Assembly: GCA_963930775.1 (NCBI GenBank) | Contig: OZ005703.1 | Span: forward strand, 5,580,001 to 5,644,000 | Reading direction: 5' to 3' | Source of the DNA: Cliona cf. orientalis | Taxonomy: Eukaryota > Porifera > Demospongiae > Clionaida > Clionaidae | DNA: 64,000 bases | Shown here: positions 54,374-64,000 of the stretch, one piece after another | Position numbering within the stretch: the first letter of the stretch is position 1 | How the letters are laid out: each line of letters starts with the position of its first letter | Notes under the pieces: model-generated | What the model was told of the DNA's origin: nothing | The model's input: only the letters and a program-made list of their open reading frames with translations | The model's database searches: none | Program-made: the position numbers and the translations under genes

Positions 54374-56746
54374 CTAGAAATTGATTTGTTTTCCAGCTGG
54401 ATTGGTATTATTATTAGTGAACCATAGAGTTCTGTTATTCCTAGACATTGATGGAGATTGGGTGGACATGCATACTGGTAGTTTGGTTTTCCTTATAGCC
54501 AGTGGAAACAGTTTTGGAGAAACTATGCACAGCTGACACAGCAAGGCCACAGAAAAATAGGCCAACCACTCACATACGTGTGCTCCAATTTCTATATGAA
54601 TGGCACTGAGAAGTACCCAAAGAGGTAGAGCTGTTGTGAGAATAATCGTAACAAGGAATATAAAAAAATTCACCTTTTTTGTGTCTTTAAAGTTAGCCTT
54701 TTTGATGTGGCGAGTCTGGATAGCCATGAACAGCACAAAGACAATCAGAATTCCCGAGTACAGATATGTAGCTAGTAGCCAAAATTCTCCGTTTTGGCTG
54801 TGGCATTCGATGCTGACTTGATAGTGTGGTGGGGTTGCTGAAGGAACATATTCTTTACTGATTTTAGCATGCAAGGTGTCCAAGTAAGTCCAAAGAAGTA
54901 GGAGAATTGCTTTCACTGAGCATATCAAAAGTAAGCACAGAAATAAGTATTTATCCGACCAGAATTTCCCCGTTTTACGAAAGGACCGAAAGACGTGAAA
55001 AAGTCTCAGCAATCTCAATGAAAGAGTTGCAAATATCAAGTCAATCCCTATGGATAGTGACCATTGCTTTAAATTACACAAAAAAGTAAGCAGAGTGATG
55101 TTGTGTATCAAAACCATTTCTTTCACTGCAAGAACGATTGGAGCTGCACACAGAAGGTAGCAACCGATCATGATTGGTATGCTCAAGATTGGACCGCTTG
55201 CCTTGATTTCGCTTTCCTTTCTCCACCAAAGATGCAGCACAGTGTTTGTAGTGATCAAGCACAGAAGTGTGAACTGAGTCACTAATATACAGCCTCCAAG
55301 CCACAGTGGAAGCAGGATGTAGATAGTCTTAAAAGTGTCCTTGGGTAAGCTATCAGGAAAGTTTTGGTGAGTGATATTCTTATGAAATGGATCATATACA
55401 CCAACAAGGATTTCTTTCCCATTCTTGATTTGTATAACATCAACAAATGAAGGAACACTTCGATTTCTGTCGAATATTATTCTTCCAGTAGCACCCAGAA
55501 AGTTCACTTTACTCAATTCACCTTTGATGATATCAGATATCGCTTTTGCATTTCCAATTCTGTAATCATTGAAGGATAGATTCTGTGCCTTAATATCTAG
55601 AAGAGAACTATTTAGAGCAAGTGCAAAAGCCCAGACTTGATCATATAGAGAGTTAGCATAAATATTTTCTTTCACCTTATCTGCTCTGTTCACTGCCTCT
55701 TCCCATAGTTTATCTGTATACCTCTGTTGGAATTCTTCATAGGTCCATCCAGAAGAGAGTTCTACATCATTATCAACATACAATCTGTACTGCAGTAAGA
55801 ACACTCCCTCCATTGCTTGTATCATCTGCTCACGAGTGCATGATGTTTCAGTTTCTAGTATACCATTTACGGAGCATTCTTGAAATATGTACACATGTCC
55901 AGGCCAAAGATGGTGTCTTTTAAATGCTTCACAGAGGAGAAAGGAGCTCTCATCAACAGTAACGGACCAGTAGCTAATGCGGACCTCCTGGTTGTGTATT
56001 ATGTTAAAAATATCAGTAATACCGTCATTGATAATCCTGAATCGCCCATGATCGCTATTTTGCAGTGATATCTCAACTGGAGCTTGAATAATCAGCTCAA
56101 TATCTGAAAGTGAAGCAGCATGACGTGCAAAATCATTGGATATGGTCTTGTGGTAGAAGCCCAGAGCATCATATATCAAACCAATTCTTCTCCAGTTAAA
56201 GGTCATCATCATCTTGATGACAGCTTCATTGAACACATTTGAAGATACAATGGTATGAAATACATCCTTGAAGGTAGGATCATAACGATGTTCAGGAGAG
56301 GTAGAAGCAGCCAATGTGACGTAATCAAACCCAGGGCGACTGACAATGGGAGCTAGGGCGTTTGTCACCATGGAGCAATACAGTCCAATGATACCAATGA
56401 CACACGAGCTTCTATTATTGAGAAAAGGAGTCATCAGTTCCGTGTGTAGATTCACAATTGCTTTAGTTATGGTAGTTCTTCCACAAGACTCTGAATCAAA
56501 GTCAATAAGCTCTAGTTTGTATCCTGATAACAGTTCAGAGTGATTGTTTATTTGCTCTGCAGCAAGGTGGCCTGCTGGGACTAGGTCCAGGCCCCGATCC
56601 CAACCTGCATTCTCTCCATCGTCTGGATAGGGCACCACATTGAGTAGATACAAAGTTGAGCAGCTTGTCTGAGTGTTCTCACTGCTTGCTATGGACCCTC
56701 CAAGGATTATTACTATTGACAGGCTGAACATAGTCAAACTTGACAT
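54374..56746 (-). CDS. class C GPCR, GABA-B-like receptor 4 of cluster
   Basis: 790 residues, one exon. Signal peptide (MFSLSIVIILGGSIASS), flytrap domain about 28-470 (CSTLYLLNVVPYPDDGENAG, LVPAGHLAAEQINN, CSMVTNALAPIVSRP, YDQVWAFALALNSSL, FLGATGRIIF), seven membrane helices about 485-750 (CNLKQW at TM3, KDTKKVN third loop, CIVSPKLFPLA at TM7) and a C tail of about 40 residues rich in Asn. In the TM7 motif it has Val-Ser where receptors 1 and 2 have Phe-Val. Close tandem relative of receptor 3, same orientation, about 5 kb apart, which suggests local duplication. Confidence 0.9.
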   Translation of the reverse strand: MSSLTMFSLSIVIILGGSIASSENTQTSCSTLYLLNVVPYPDDGENAGWDRGLDLVPAGHLAAEQINNHSELLSGYKLELIDFDSESCGRTTITKAIVNLHTELMTPFLNNRSSCVIGIIGLYCSMVTNALAPIVSRPGFDYVTLAASTSPEHRYDPTFKDVFHTIVSSNVFNEAVIKMMMTFNWRRIGLIYDALGFYHKTISNDFARHAASLSDIELIIQAPVEISLQNSDHGRFRIINDGITDIFNIIHNQEVRISYWSVTVDESSFLLCEAFKRHHLWPGHVYIFQECSVNGILETETSCTREQMIQAMEGVFLLQYRLYVDNDVELSSGWTYEEFQQRYTDKLWEEAVNRADKVKENIYANSLYDQVWAFALALNSSLLDIKAQNLSFNDYRIGNAKAISDIIKGELSKVNFLGATGRIIFDRNRSVPSFVDVIQIKNGKEILVGVYDPFHKNITHQNFPDSLPKDTFKTIYILLPLWLGGCILVTQFTLLCLITTNTVLHLWWRKESEIKASGPILSIPIMIGCYLLCAAPIVLAVKEMVLIHNITLLTFLCNLKQWSLSIGIDLIFATLSLRLLRLFHVFRSFRKTGKFWSDKYLFLCLLLICSVKAILLLLWTYLDTLHAKISKEYVPSATPPHYQVSIECHSQNGEFWLLATYLYSGILIVFVLFMAIQTRHIKKANFKDTKKVNFFIFLVTIILTTALPLWVLLSAIHIEIGAHVCEWLAYFSVALLCQLCIVSPKLFPLAIRKTKLPVCMSTQSPSMSRNNRTLWFTNNNTNPAGKQINF

Positions 56747-57794
56747 CTTGTATATACTATAAGTATATCATGCAGTCACTTCTGAATATGGATAGTAATT
56801 ATGTAGATGAGCTACTCTAAAACCTCACTGACTGTATGAACGGTTACACAACATACAATATTATATTATAGCCTAAAATTCCCTGGTTGTTTTGTGCTAC
56901 GTAATTTGTAGAATCACAAATTAGCAGTGATTTACTAGCATTGTATGCAATGGGTCCTCTGTGGATATTACCACTGTCTTGCTTGGCAATTATTATCAGT
57001 ATGGGATATGTCGGCCCAGCCACCAAAAATCTCCGAATAACTCTGAAAGCATTTCCTTCTTTCACAATAATAATATAACTATGTGACCAGCCTTGAGAAA
57101 AGGGATCGACTATTTAGCATTTTTGTTGTAGATGTTGCACGTATGAAGTATATTATAATTGCTTTTCTCTGTGTTTTTTATACACTGATACATTCACTGG
57201 AGATTGCATTATGCTATGTTTCATACTGCCATCTTCCGCACACAGCAAAAAAAAGGGAGGAAATTTCACACCAAAAGTAGTGGATTCAGCTCGTCTCATA
57301 TAGCACCTGGTTTTTGGTGGTTACTGCTCTCCAGTATTAGTGGGAAAATTAGCTTAATTTAGTGGTTCCCATCCCCCCCCCCCCCCCCCCCAAAAGCGTT
57401 TGATTCACACCAAATAGTGGTTTTCACCTCCACAAAAGGTGTATTTATTGCACATCAAAATGGGTATAATAAAATACAAATGACATAGTAACACATAAAA
57501 ATAAGCATGAAATAAGTGCAATATCAGAATGCAATGATGATGGATCCAGGAATGTGATGTTGCTCAGTCAGTTGCTGATCTTAAGTCATCTCTCCATGTT
57601 CCGTTTTGGATTCAAGCGGATTGATATACCCTATATAATATGTTAGTAGAAGTACCAATGTACGATCATACGTCTCTCTCACCAAACATTGTTGTCTCCC
57701 CCACCCCCACCCCCCCACTCCCCCCCCCCCCGAAATAAATAACTATAAGAAATCCTACATGACATTGTGTAGCCCATAGATAAAGTTAAGTTAA
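56747..57794. other. receptor 4 upstream region; MITE remnant and C tracts
   Basis: A one-ended TGTGACC MITE copy starts at 57082. C runs lie at about 57366-57391 and 57700-57732. No exon recognised. Confidence 0.4.
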
Positions 57795-58359
57795 TAGCCT
57801 CGTTCCCAGGCTCCCTTGTATTCTCAATATTGCACGCAGAGAAAGGAGGGAGCTTGGTAAAATTTATCATGTGCATGATGTAGGGATAGAAGCAATTTGG
57901 AGTGCAGCGTGTGCTAACCATGACTCAGCACTTTTTGGTGGCAATCATGCAACAGTGAACGATCGACAATCTGAGTGTATCAATGATTGCCCTGCAAATA
58001 AATCATCTTTGCTGAATGTTGAACTACATTTGGACGGATGTTGGTCCTTGGAATGATTTACCCGAGTTCCCGGAACGATTCGTCAATCAAAGGTGAGGCA
58101 TATTAGTTCTACGTTTAGCAAAATTAATTTTAATGATGGCTCCAGGTGATCTAATCACAAAAGCGATTGTTGGCACGCTCAGATCATCGATCGTTCACGA
58201 TTCCTTCAACTGCCATCAAAAAGTACTGAGTCACAGTTAGCACGCGCTTTACTCCAAGTTGCTTCTACCCTTACATCACACACATGATAAATTTTACCAG
58301 ACTCTCTTCTTTCTCTGCGTGCAACACTGAGAACATAAGGGAGCCTGGGGACGAGGCTA
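57795..58359. mobile_element. foldback element with long inverted arms
   Basis: Begins TAGCCTCGTTCCCAGGCTCC and ends with the complement. Arms of about 240 bp pair almost throughout (TTGCACGCAGAGAAAG, GGTAAAATTTATCATGTG, GATAGAAGCAA, TGATTGCC/GGCA). The end is related to the element at 52119-52587 (CTCGTCCCCAGG). No coding capacity. Confidence 0.85.
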
Positions 58360-58896
58360 CCAAGTTAAAAGAAGTCGATAAGGAAGTGTATGTGTGCATG
58401 CGAAAATCTTCCAAGCTTTTACACTTGCATGGACATACTTAACAACTTTTATTTTAGGTTACCAACTTACATTGTGTTTATTGTTGTCCATTGAGGTCAG
58501 GTAACCATGGCGCCCCTCATATTCTCTGACAATGGTGGAAACTGTAGCAAAATTATGTTATGGTATTAATTATTGTGATCAAGCTTTGCTGTATACAAAT
58601 GTGAATGTATCAAATAAAAAGGAAACTTAAAGCATAAATCAATAGTTATTGTTAAAGAACCATTTCTGCTTATTACCTCAATATCCAACTTGCATGCATG
58701 CTTTCTACAAATTGTGAGTATACTTGTACCAAAGTAGCTATTAGAGTAAATCCACTACACATGGAGTACATTGCATGGTACATAATAATGTTTGAAGCTA
58801 CATGTACATACAACCAACTACTACTTTTATACGATAATGTAGTTATGAGTGTACTATTTGTGTAGCTTTAGCCATAAACACATGTATAATAAATTA
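58360..58896. other. intergenic, no gene seen
   Basis: AT-rich; no exon or repeat recognised. Confidence 0.35.
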
Positions 58897-59131
58897 TGTG
58901 ACCAACTGTGAGAAAAGGGACCATTTGGGACTTCATGTTTGTCGTATGTAGCTTGTACTAGTAGAGTATAATGTATATTTTGTAGGTGTATCTGCTGTAT
59001 GTTGATGTCAATACGCTGATACAAGTATACTCACTACTACATTTGTAGAAAGCAAGTTGGACATCGCCATGATAAAAATTGATCTTGTTTCTTACTAACA
59101 TGAATGGTCCCTTTTCTCATAGCAGGTCACA
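58897..59131. mobile_element. MITE, TGTGACC family, full copy
   Basis: Ends TGTGACCAACTGTGAGAAAA and TTTTCTCATAGCAGGTCACA, with TA on both sides. Very similar along its length to 40047-40280 (shared TTTGTCGTATGTAGCTTGTA). Confidence 0.82.
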
Positions 59132-60295
59132 TATAGAGGCATACTGCAGCTGCACTGACAATTGATCCCACCCCCCCAAAAAAAAAACTTCACATGAAAC
59201 ATTGCTTATTTTTATGGGGACTGGCAAACTACTCAGGATGATTATTAGCTATCCCTTCTGATTGAGAAAAGAGCATACTTGATAAGATGTCCTTGACCCT
59301 AGCTTGTACGTATTATAAATACTAAGCAAACAAAGAGCTGACTCTCCTGTCCAAAGAGATAAAGGACAAAAATTAATGGCTAAAACGATTGATATAAACT
59401 AAATGTTATATAATATGTTTTGTATTTAGCTATTATTTCCAATACCCTGGACTACCAGCAGTGACATACATATATACCATAATGTGAGCAAAAAATGACT
59501 GTTACTGTGGTATTAAATAATAATTATTATTTGTGAAAAGCAGGATCATCAGTGAGAATTCTAGCTAACCGTCTTTGCCAGGCTATTATTATGGGTACAT
59601 ATTTTTTGTGTATTACATTGAGAGCTTACCTAGATCAGAAAATTAAGTATAGTCCTTCCATTAGACATGTCAAATACAGGTACCAAGTTCTGAACCTGGT
59701 AGAAAGGTCATGAAAGATAATATCCATGTGGTAACATACAGTATATAGCTCGAACTAGGGGCATAAACTTACTTATTTTGCAAAAATAAATGCTTAGAAG
59801 CTCCATTTGTCACTTTTGCATCCCATAGCTTGACCAAGGACCTTCCTTTTGACCGCTTTCAAACAGAAGCTCACTCAAAAAAAGCGCAGCTGCTTTGCTC
59901 CACTTTTAAATTGAAGTCACATGCTTATCACATGCCTACTTAAGATCATGGTTATCAGAGCTGACCACCAAGTACTGGTGGTCACTACACACTCAAATTG
60001 GTGTAAAACTCAAACACACGCGAATCCACCATGGTGGAAATGGTATAAAGTGTGATTTTTCCACCAGTGAGGTGGAACTTTCCACCTCTTTTTTTGCAGT
60101 GCAGACATCAATGGTCTCTTTCTGATACCGTAGCACGTCACGAGTTACAAAATTTAAAAGCAACATACTTCCGGACAGAACACCTCTCAGAACATTAATT
60201 TTATTACAGACTAAGATAGTGGGTGCATGTGACTAGCTATGCAACTTTAAATTTGTATGTAATTTTATGGAGTTATAGATAAATAGCAGTAGTTA
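59132..60295. other. intergenic, no gene seen
   Basis: Noncoding. Around 59965-60090 there is a cluster of GGTGG/CCACC palindromic pieces (CCACCATGGTGG, CCACCAGTGAGGTGG) that can form stems. No exon recognised. Confidence 0.4.
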
Positions 60296-60491
60296 CCGTA
60301 GGTTGGGTTTTAATTGCGAGTATCTATTAAATGTGAATTGCGAGTTTTTCTACGTTTCGCAATTAATAGATTCGCAAACATAAACGTTCACGCATACTAC
60401 AGTACGGTACGGGGTCGTCCATCGCAATTATTGGAGCCTGACTTGACTAGAACGCAATTATTAAACTACGCAATTAAAACCCGTCCTACGG
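60296..60491. mobile_element. MITE, CCGTAGG family copy 2 (TA flanks)
   Basis: Ends CCGTAGGTTGGGTTTTAATT and complement, TA flanks. Relative to copy 1 it has an extra GAGCCTGACTTGACTAG near the right end, close to 60440. Confidence 0.82.
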
Positions 60492-61930
60492 TATCTGCTT
60501 CCGATACAGAATTCTATAATGTTATACACGAACAGAGCACGGTTGCTATGGTGTAACTATACTACTTTGCAAGTATCTGAACTATAGTGTAGACGATATA
60601 GTTGCTATAGAATAAGTATTGTTCTATTTCTCTCAGACACTAATTATTGTCAAATGGGTGTAATTCTATTACTATGGCATACCGGTACCATGACAATGTG
60701 CTAATAATTTTCAAATTATACCTACAATTGGAAGCCTGTATAACTTTATGTTATCTACTAATCCCATTTACCCTAGGGCCTACACACATGCATAAGTGGT
60801 CACGTAGCTAAAACAATAATTAGTTTTGCTTTTTGTTATTGTTATCATCATTGCCAACACATGCACACAAAAAAAAAATGTCAAGGTCTAGCTAAGCGTC
60901 ATCGGCGATGAGTACAAGAGTCAGTGAAAAGTAGGGGCAGGAAAGGACTCCATGCACTAAACACCATAAACTGAGTCGTGTTTTTTTGTTGGCCACGCCT
61001 ATCATTTACACCCAATAAAATTATATACTATTCATGTAGAATTTAAGGTAGGTATTGTATGGGTACCGAACTTATTCTAATCATCAATTAGCATCTAATA
61101 ATTTTATATAATACTAACTATTGTAATATAATTGACCTTTACCAGAAAAACGCACATTTTTTTTCCACAGAATAAGTACGGTACTATTAGTACCTGGTAT
61201 TTGTGGCTTGCAAAAGTTGTCCAGTGCATGCGGGGTGCCATAGCTATGTGCTTGAGAGAGCTCACCAAAGCAGGAAGTGACATCATTAATGATTGTCAAT
61301 TGCCTTGCTGTACCCAGAAAGGCTAAGCAATGGTACAGCAGCACCTTGATGTAAGGTAAAGGGTCGCTGGCAACTACGACCATTACCACTTATTTGCCCA
61401 GCTCATTGTTTTAGAATTGCTTGACATACGTACCTTTAATACATGACGATAATAGTATTATTGGTGTGGTCGGCCGCGGCCGGGCAGCTCATCATAGTGG
61501 CTCGAATGCAACGGCCTGGACACGTACATTGAGACAACCGCTTCCTGCTCAGCGACGACCATTTCCCAATAGGATGCCTGAATGATTTGCGCATGCGCAA
61601 GCTCCACCTGGCAGTATATACCCATAATATTGCAGTATAGTAAACATTACCGAGAGGTGAGATTCACGCGGCAATTGGATCTCAGTGGAAGTGATGTAGC
61701 GTAATCGAATAGTCTAACGGCATTCCAATGAAGCCTCTCCCTCTAGCTAGCAACAGCGACTAATTACTGAGATACCAGTACACGCGAATCACGATTGAGC
61801 CGCGGATGTTTGTTTATTTTGCTGGCTCAAACATAATATTAGACTCTGCTGATTAAAGGCTTAAATCTAGCTGCCTTGATGAGTTCAAATTGTAGTCTTC
61901 TACTAACACCGGTAGATATTCGCAGCCACA
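60492..61930. other. upstream region of receptor 5
   Basis: No exon recognised. A TATATACCC and CATAATATTGCAGTATAG stretch at 61613-61642 lies about 300 bp before the receptor start and may be its promoter. A GC-rich stretch (CGGCCGCGGCCGGGC) lies near 61472. Confidence 0.4.
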
Positions 61931-64000
61931 ATGCTCTCTCCAATGATGAAGATAGTCTCTGCTATTGTAGGTTTATCTCTAGTCAGTCTGGCTTGGTTAC
62001 AGCCTTCCATCAGTGAGAGTGCAGATGACTTAAACAGTCAAAATTGCACCGTTCTACAGCTGCTAAACGTACAACCTTTCCCTGATCCAGATGGTGGATT
62101 TTCTGGGGGAATGAGTCTAATTCCAGCGGCTCTTCTAGCTGCTAAAGAGATCAACAATCGTTCCGATATCTTGCAAGGATTTGAGTTGGAAATTGTCAAC
62201 ATTGCATCAGAAGGCTGTTCCAGAAGTACGATTTACAAAAAAGGGCTGATCAATTTCTACCGACAGCTGGTGGATCGATCTCGCCATCCCTCTGAGTGCA
62301 TAGTGGGTGTTATGGGATTCCCTTGTTCCAGCGCAACAAACATCCTTGCACCCATCACTGGCCACAGAAACATTGACCTCGTGACACTGGCAAATTCTGC
62401 TACCCCAGAGCACCGAAATACCATGCAATACCCCAATTTATTTCATACCATATCATCCTCGCGTGTACACAGCAAGGTGCTTGTGTCCCTCATGGAAAAG
62501 TTTAATTGGAGGAGGATTGGCGTAGTCTATGATTCAGTCAACATCTTCTTTCGAACCACAGCAAATGATTTTGTGCAGAGAGTAAATAACCTTTCTGATG
62601 CAGAGTTAACTGTTTCTGTCCCCATTATTCCTGCTTCAGCTGTTGCCATTCAGGAAGCTTTCAATATTATTAATGCTGAAGAAGCTAGAATCACCTACTG
62701 GCAAGGAAATGACGATCAGAATGCTCTTTGTTTATGTGAAGCTCATCACAGGCAGTTTCTTTATCCTGGATATGTCTACATCTTGCGATACAACCCAAAA
62801 ATCTTGGAAAACATACTGGCAACAAAAACTGAGTGCAGCAGGGATGAACTGATACGGGCAATGGAAGGAGTGCTTATGTTGGACTATAGACCGGAAGTTA
62901 ATAATGATACAGTATTATTTTCTGGATGGAACTACAGTGAATTCCGTCAAAGATATACTCACGAGCTGGATGAATATGCTAAACTTATCAATACCAGTTT
63001 AGAAACAATCATTTATGGAAATTCATTCTACGATCAGGTATGGGCTTTTGCTCTTGCCCTTAACAATTCACTTCCATCAATTCGTTCAGAGAATCTGTCA
63101 TTTTCAGATTACACTATTGGAAATCCTGGACCTATATCAAGTATAATCAAACATGAGCTTACAAAGCTATCATTTCAAGGTGCCTCTGGGAGGATAGAGT
63201 TTGATGATAACCATGAAATCTTCTCATCCGTTAGCATCCTTCAGATCCAAAATGGGACTGCTAAACAGATTGCTATCTATAATCCATTCACAAGAAATGC
63301 CACCTTTAACGAAAACTTTCGAGGTGATATTCCAAGCGATACCTTTGATACAGTTTACAACCTTCTTCCTCTTTGGCTTGGAGTGTGTATTCTTGTCCTA
63401 CAAGGGCTACAATTTGGTGCAATTACCATAGATGTGATCCTTCTGTTATGGTGGAGGAAGGAACGAGAAGTCAAAGCGACTAGTTTATTGCTCAGTGTGC
63501 TCTTATCTGTCGGGTGTTACCTGCTATGTGCTGGGCCAATCATACGAATAATATATAGAGTGATTGTGATACAGAATTCGACCTTGCATACATTCCTATG
63601 CGGACTCAGTCTCTGGACAACAACCCTAGGACTGGATCTAGTGATAGCAACACTGCTGTTCAGACTATTCAGGGTAGTCCACGTATTTCGATCGTTTCAG
63701 AAGAAAAGCAAGTTTTTGTCTGATGAGTACCTTGTCCTGTATTCGCTTCTGGCATGCACTATTAAAATAGTTTTTCTAATAATCTGGAGCATTGTTGATC
63801 TCTATCGCTCACACACGGACAGTACATACGTTCCTAGAACAAATCCGCCTCAATATAGGGCAGTGATAGCCTGTACATGTGATCAACTAGGCATATGGCT
63901 GGCAATATCATACCTCTACACTTACATCTTACTCTCGCTCGTGCTGTTCTTAGCGATACAGACTCGGCGTATCAAGAAGGCATTCTTCAAAGACACAAAG
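61931..64000 (+). CDS. class C GPCR, GABA-B-like receptor 5 of cluster (runs off the window)
   Basis: From ATG 61931 the frame is open for 690 codons to the window edge. Signal peptide (IVSAIVGLSLVSLAWL), flytrap domain about 30-455 (CTVLQLLNVQPFPD, SLIPAALLAAKEINN, GFPCSSATNILAPI, NSATPEHR, YDQVWAFALALNNSL, FQGASGRIEF), then membrane helices from about 478 through TM5 (YLYTYILLSLVLFLAIQTRR) and the KDTK of the third loop at the very end. It is the most divergent of the cluster: AALLAAKEINN replaces GHLAAEQINN, and CGLSLW replaces CNLKxW at TM3. TM6, TM7 and the C tail lie beyond the window. Confidence 0.88.
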   Translation, partial: MLSPMMKIVSAIVGLSLVSLAWLQPSISESADDLNSQNCTVLQLLNVQPFPDPDGGFSGGMSLIPAALLAAKEINNRSDILQGFELEIVNIASEGCSRSTIYKKGLINFYRQLVDRSRHPSECIVGVMGFPCSSATNILAPITGHRNIDLVTLANSATPEHRNTMQYPNLFHTISSSRVHSKVLVSLMEKFNWRRIGVVYDSVNIFFRTTANDFVQRVNNLSDAELTVSVPIIPASAVAIQEAFNIINAEEARITYWQGNDDQNALCLCEAHHRQFLYPGYVYILRYNPKILENILATKTECSRDELIRAMEGVLMLDYRPEVNNDTVLFSGWNYSEFRQRYTHELDEYAKLINTSLETIIYGNSFYDQVWAFALALNNSLPSIRSENLSFSDYTIGNPGPISSIIKHELTKLSFQGASGRIEFDDNHEIFSSVSILQIQNGTAKQIAIYNPFTRNATFNENFRGDIPSDTFDTVYNLLPLWLGVCILVLQGLQFGAITIDVILLLWWRKEREVKATSLLLSVLLSVGCYLLCAGPIIRIIYRVIVIQNSTLHTFLCGLSLWTTTLGLDLVIATLLFRLFRVVHVFRSFQKKSKFLSDEYLVLYSLLACTIKIVFLIIWSIVDLYRSHTDSTYVPRTNPPQYRAVIACTCDQLGIWLAISYLYTYILLSLVLFLAIQTRRIKKAFFKDTK

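Overview
The window looks like a stretch of an animal genome, most likely a demosponge. The evidence is a cluster of class C (GABA-B-type) receptor genes with uninterrupted reading frames, short spliceosomal introns (about 50-100 bp, GT-AG) in the other genes, a COP1-type WD40 gene tail, a Mutator-like transposon family carrying PHD and OTU domains of the kind I associate with sponge and cnidarian genomes, and very dense MITE, foldback and minisatellite content. The species assignment (Amphimedon or a relative) is an inference from these features and from codon and gene style, not from a database match.

Layout. 0-5 kb: a 3' fragment of a COP1-like ubiquitin-ligase gene, followed by a second, broken copy of the same exons with homologous 3' flank. 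5.5-18 kb: a satellite-rich block built from three families: an 84-bp minisatellite in alternating orientations, a diverged satellite around a GATACTCATGCTGTATGATA-like motif, and a 71-bp minisatellite. Embedded in it are an intact six-exon orphan gene (409 codons), a two-exon gene start that reads straight into the 71-bp array, one candidate orphan exon, and two insertion elements with clear terminal inverted repeats.

18.3-28.3 kb: a decayed Mutator-like DNA transposon gene (minus strand) split by a young Ty3/gypsy LTR retrotransposon with near-identical LTRs, a primer-binding site, a polypurine tract, gag and pol. 29.2-31.3 kb: the 3' end of a LINE, itself split by a 1.3 kb foldback element that contains further hairpins. 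34-35.4 kb: a tandem array of about 430-bp units.

35.5-64 kb: the receptor cluster. Four complete single-exon receptors (one plus strand, three minus strand), one internally deleted pseudogene, and one further receptor that runs off the right edge. All encode a signal peptide, a Venus-flytrap domain and seven membrane segments, with no cysteine-rich domain and a short C tail, i.e. the GABA-B architecture. The residue equivalent to the GABA-amine contact does not appear conserved, so their ligands are unknown. The intergenic DNA between them is full of small non-autonomous elements (TA-, TTA- and 8-bp-type target duplications) and C/G homopolymer tracts. I see no tRNA, rRNA or CRISPR.
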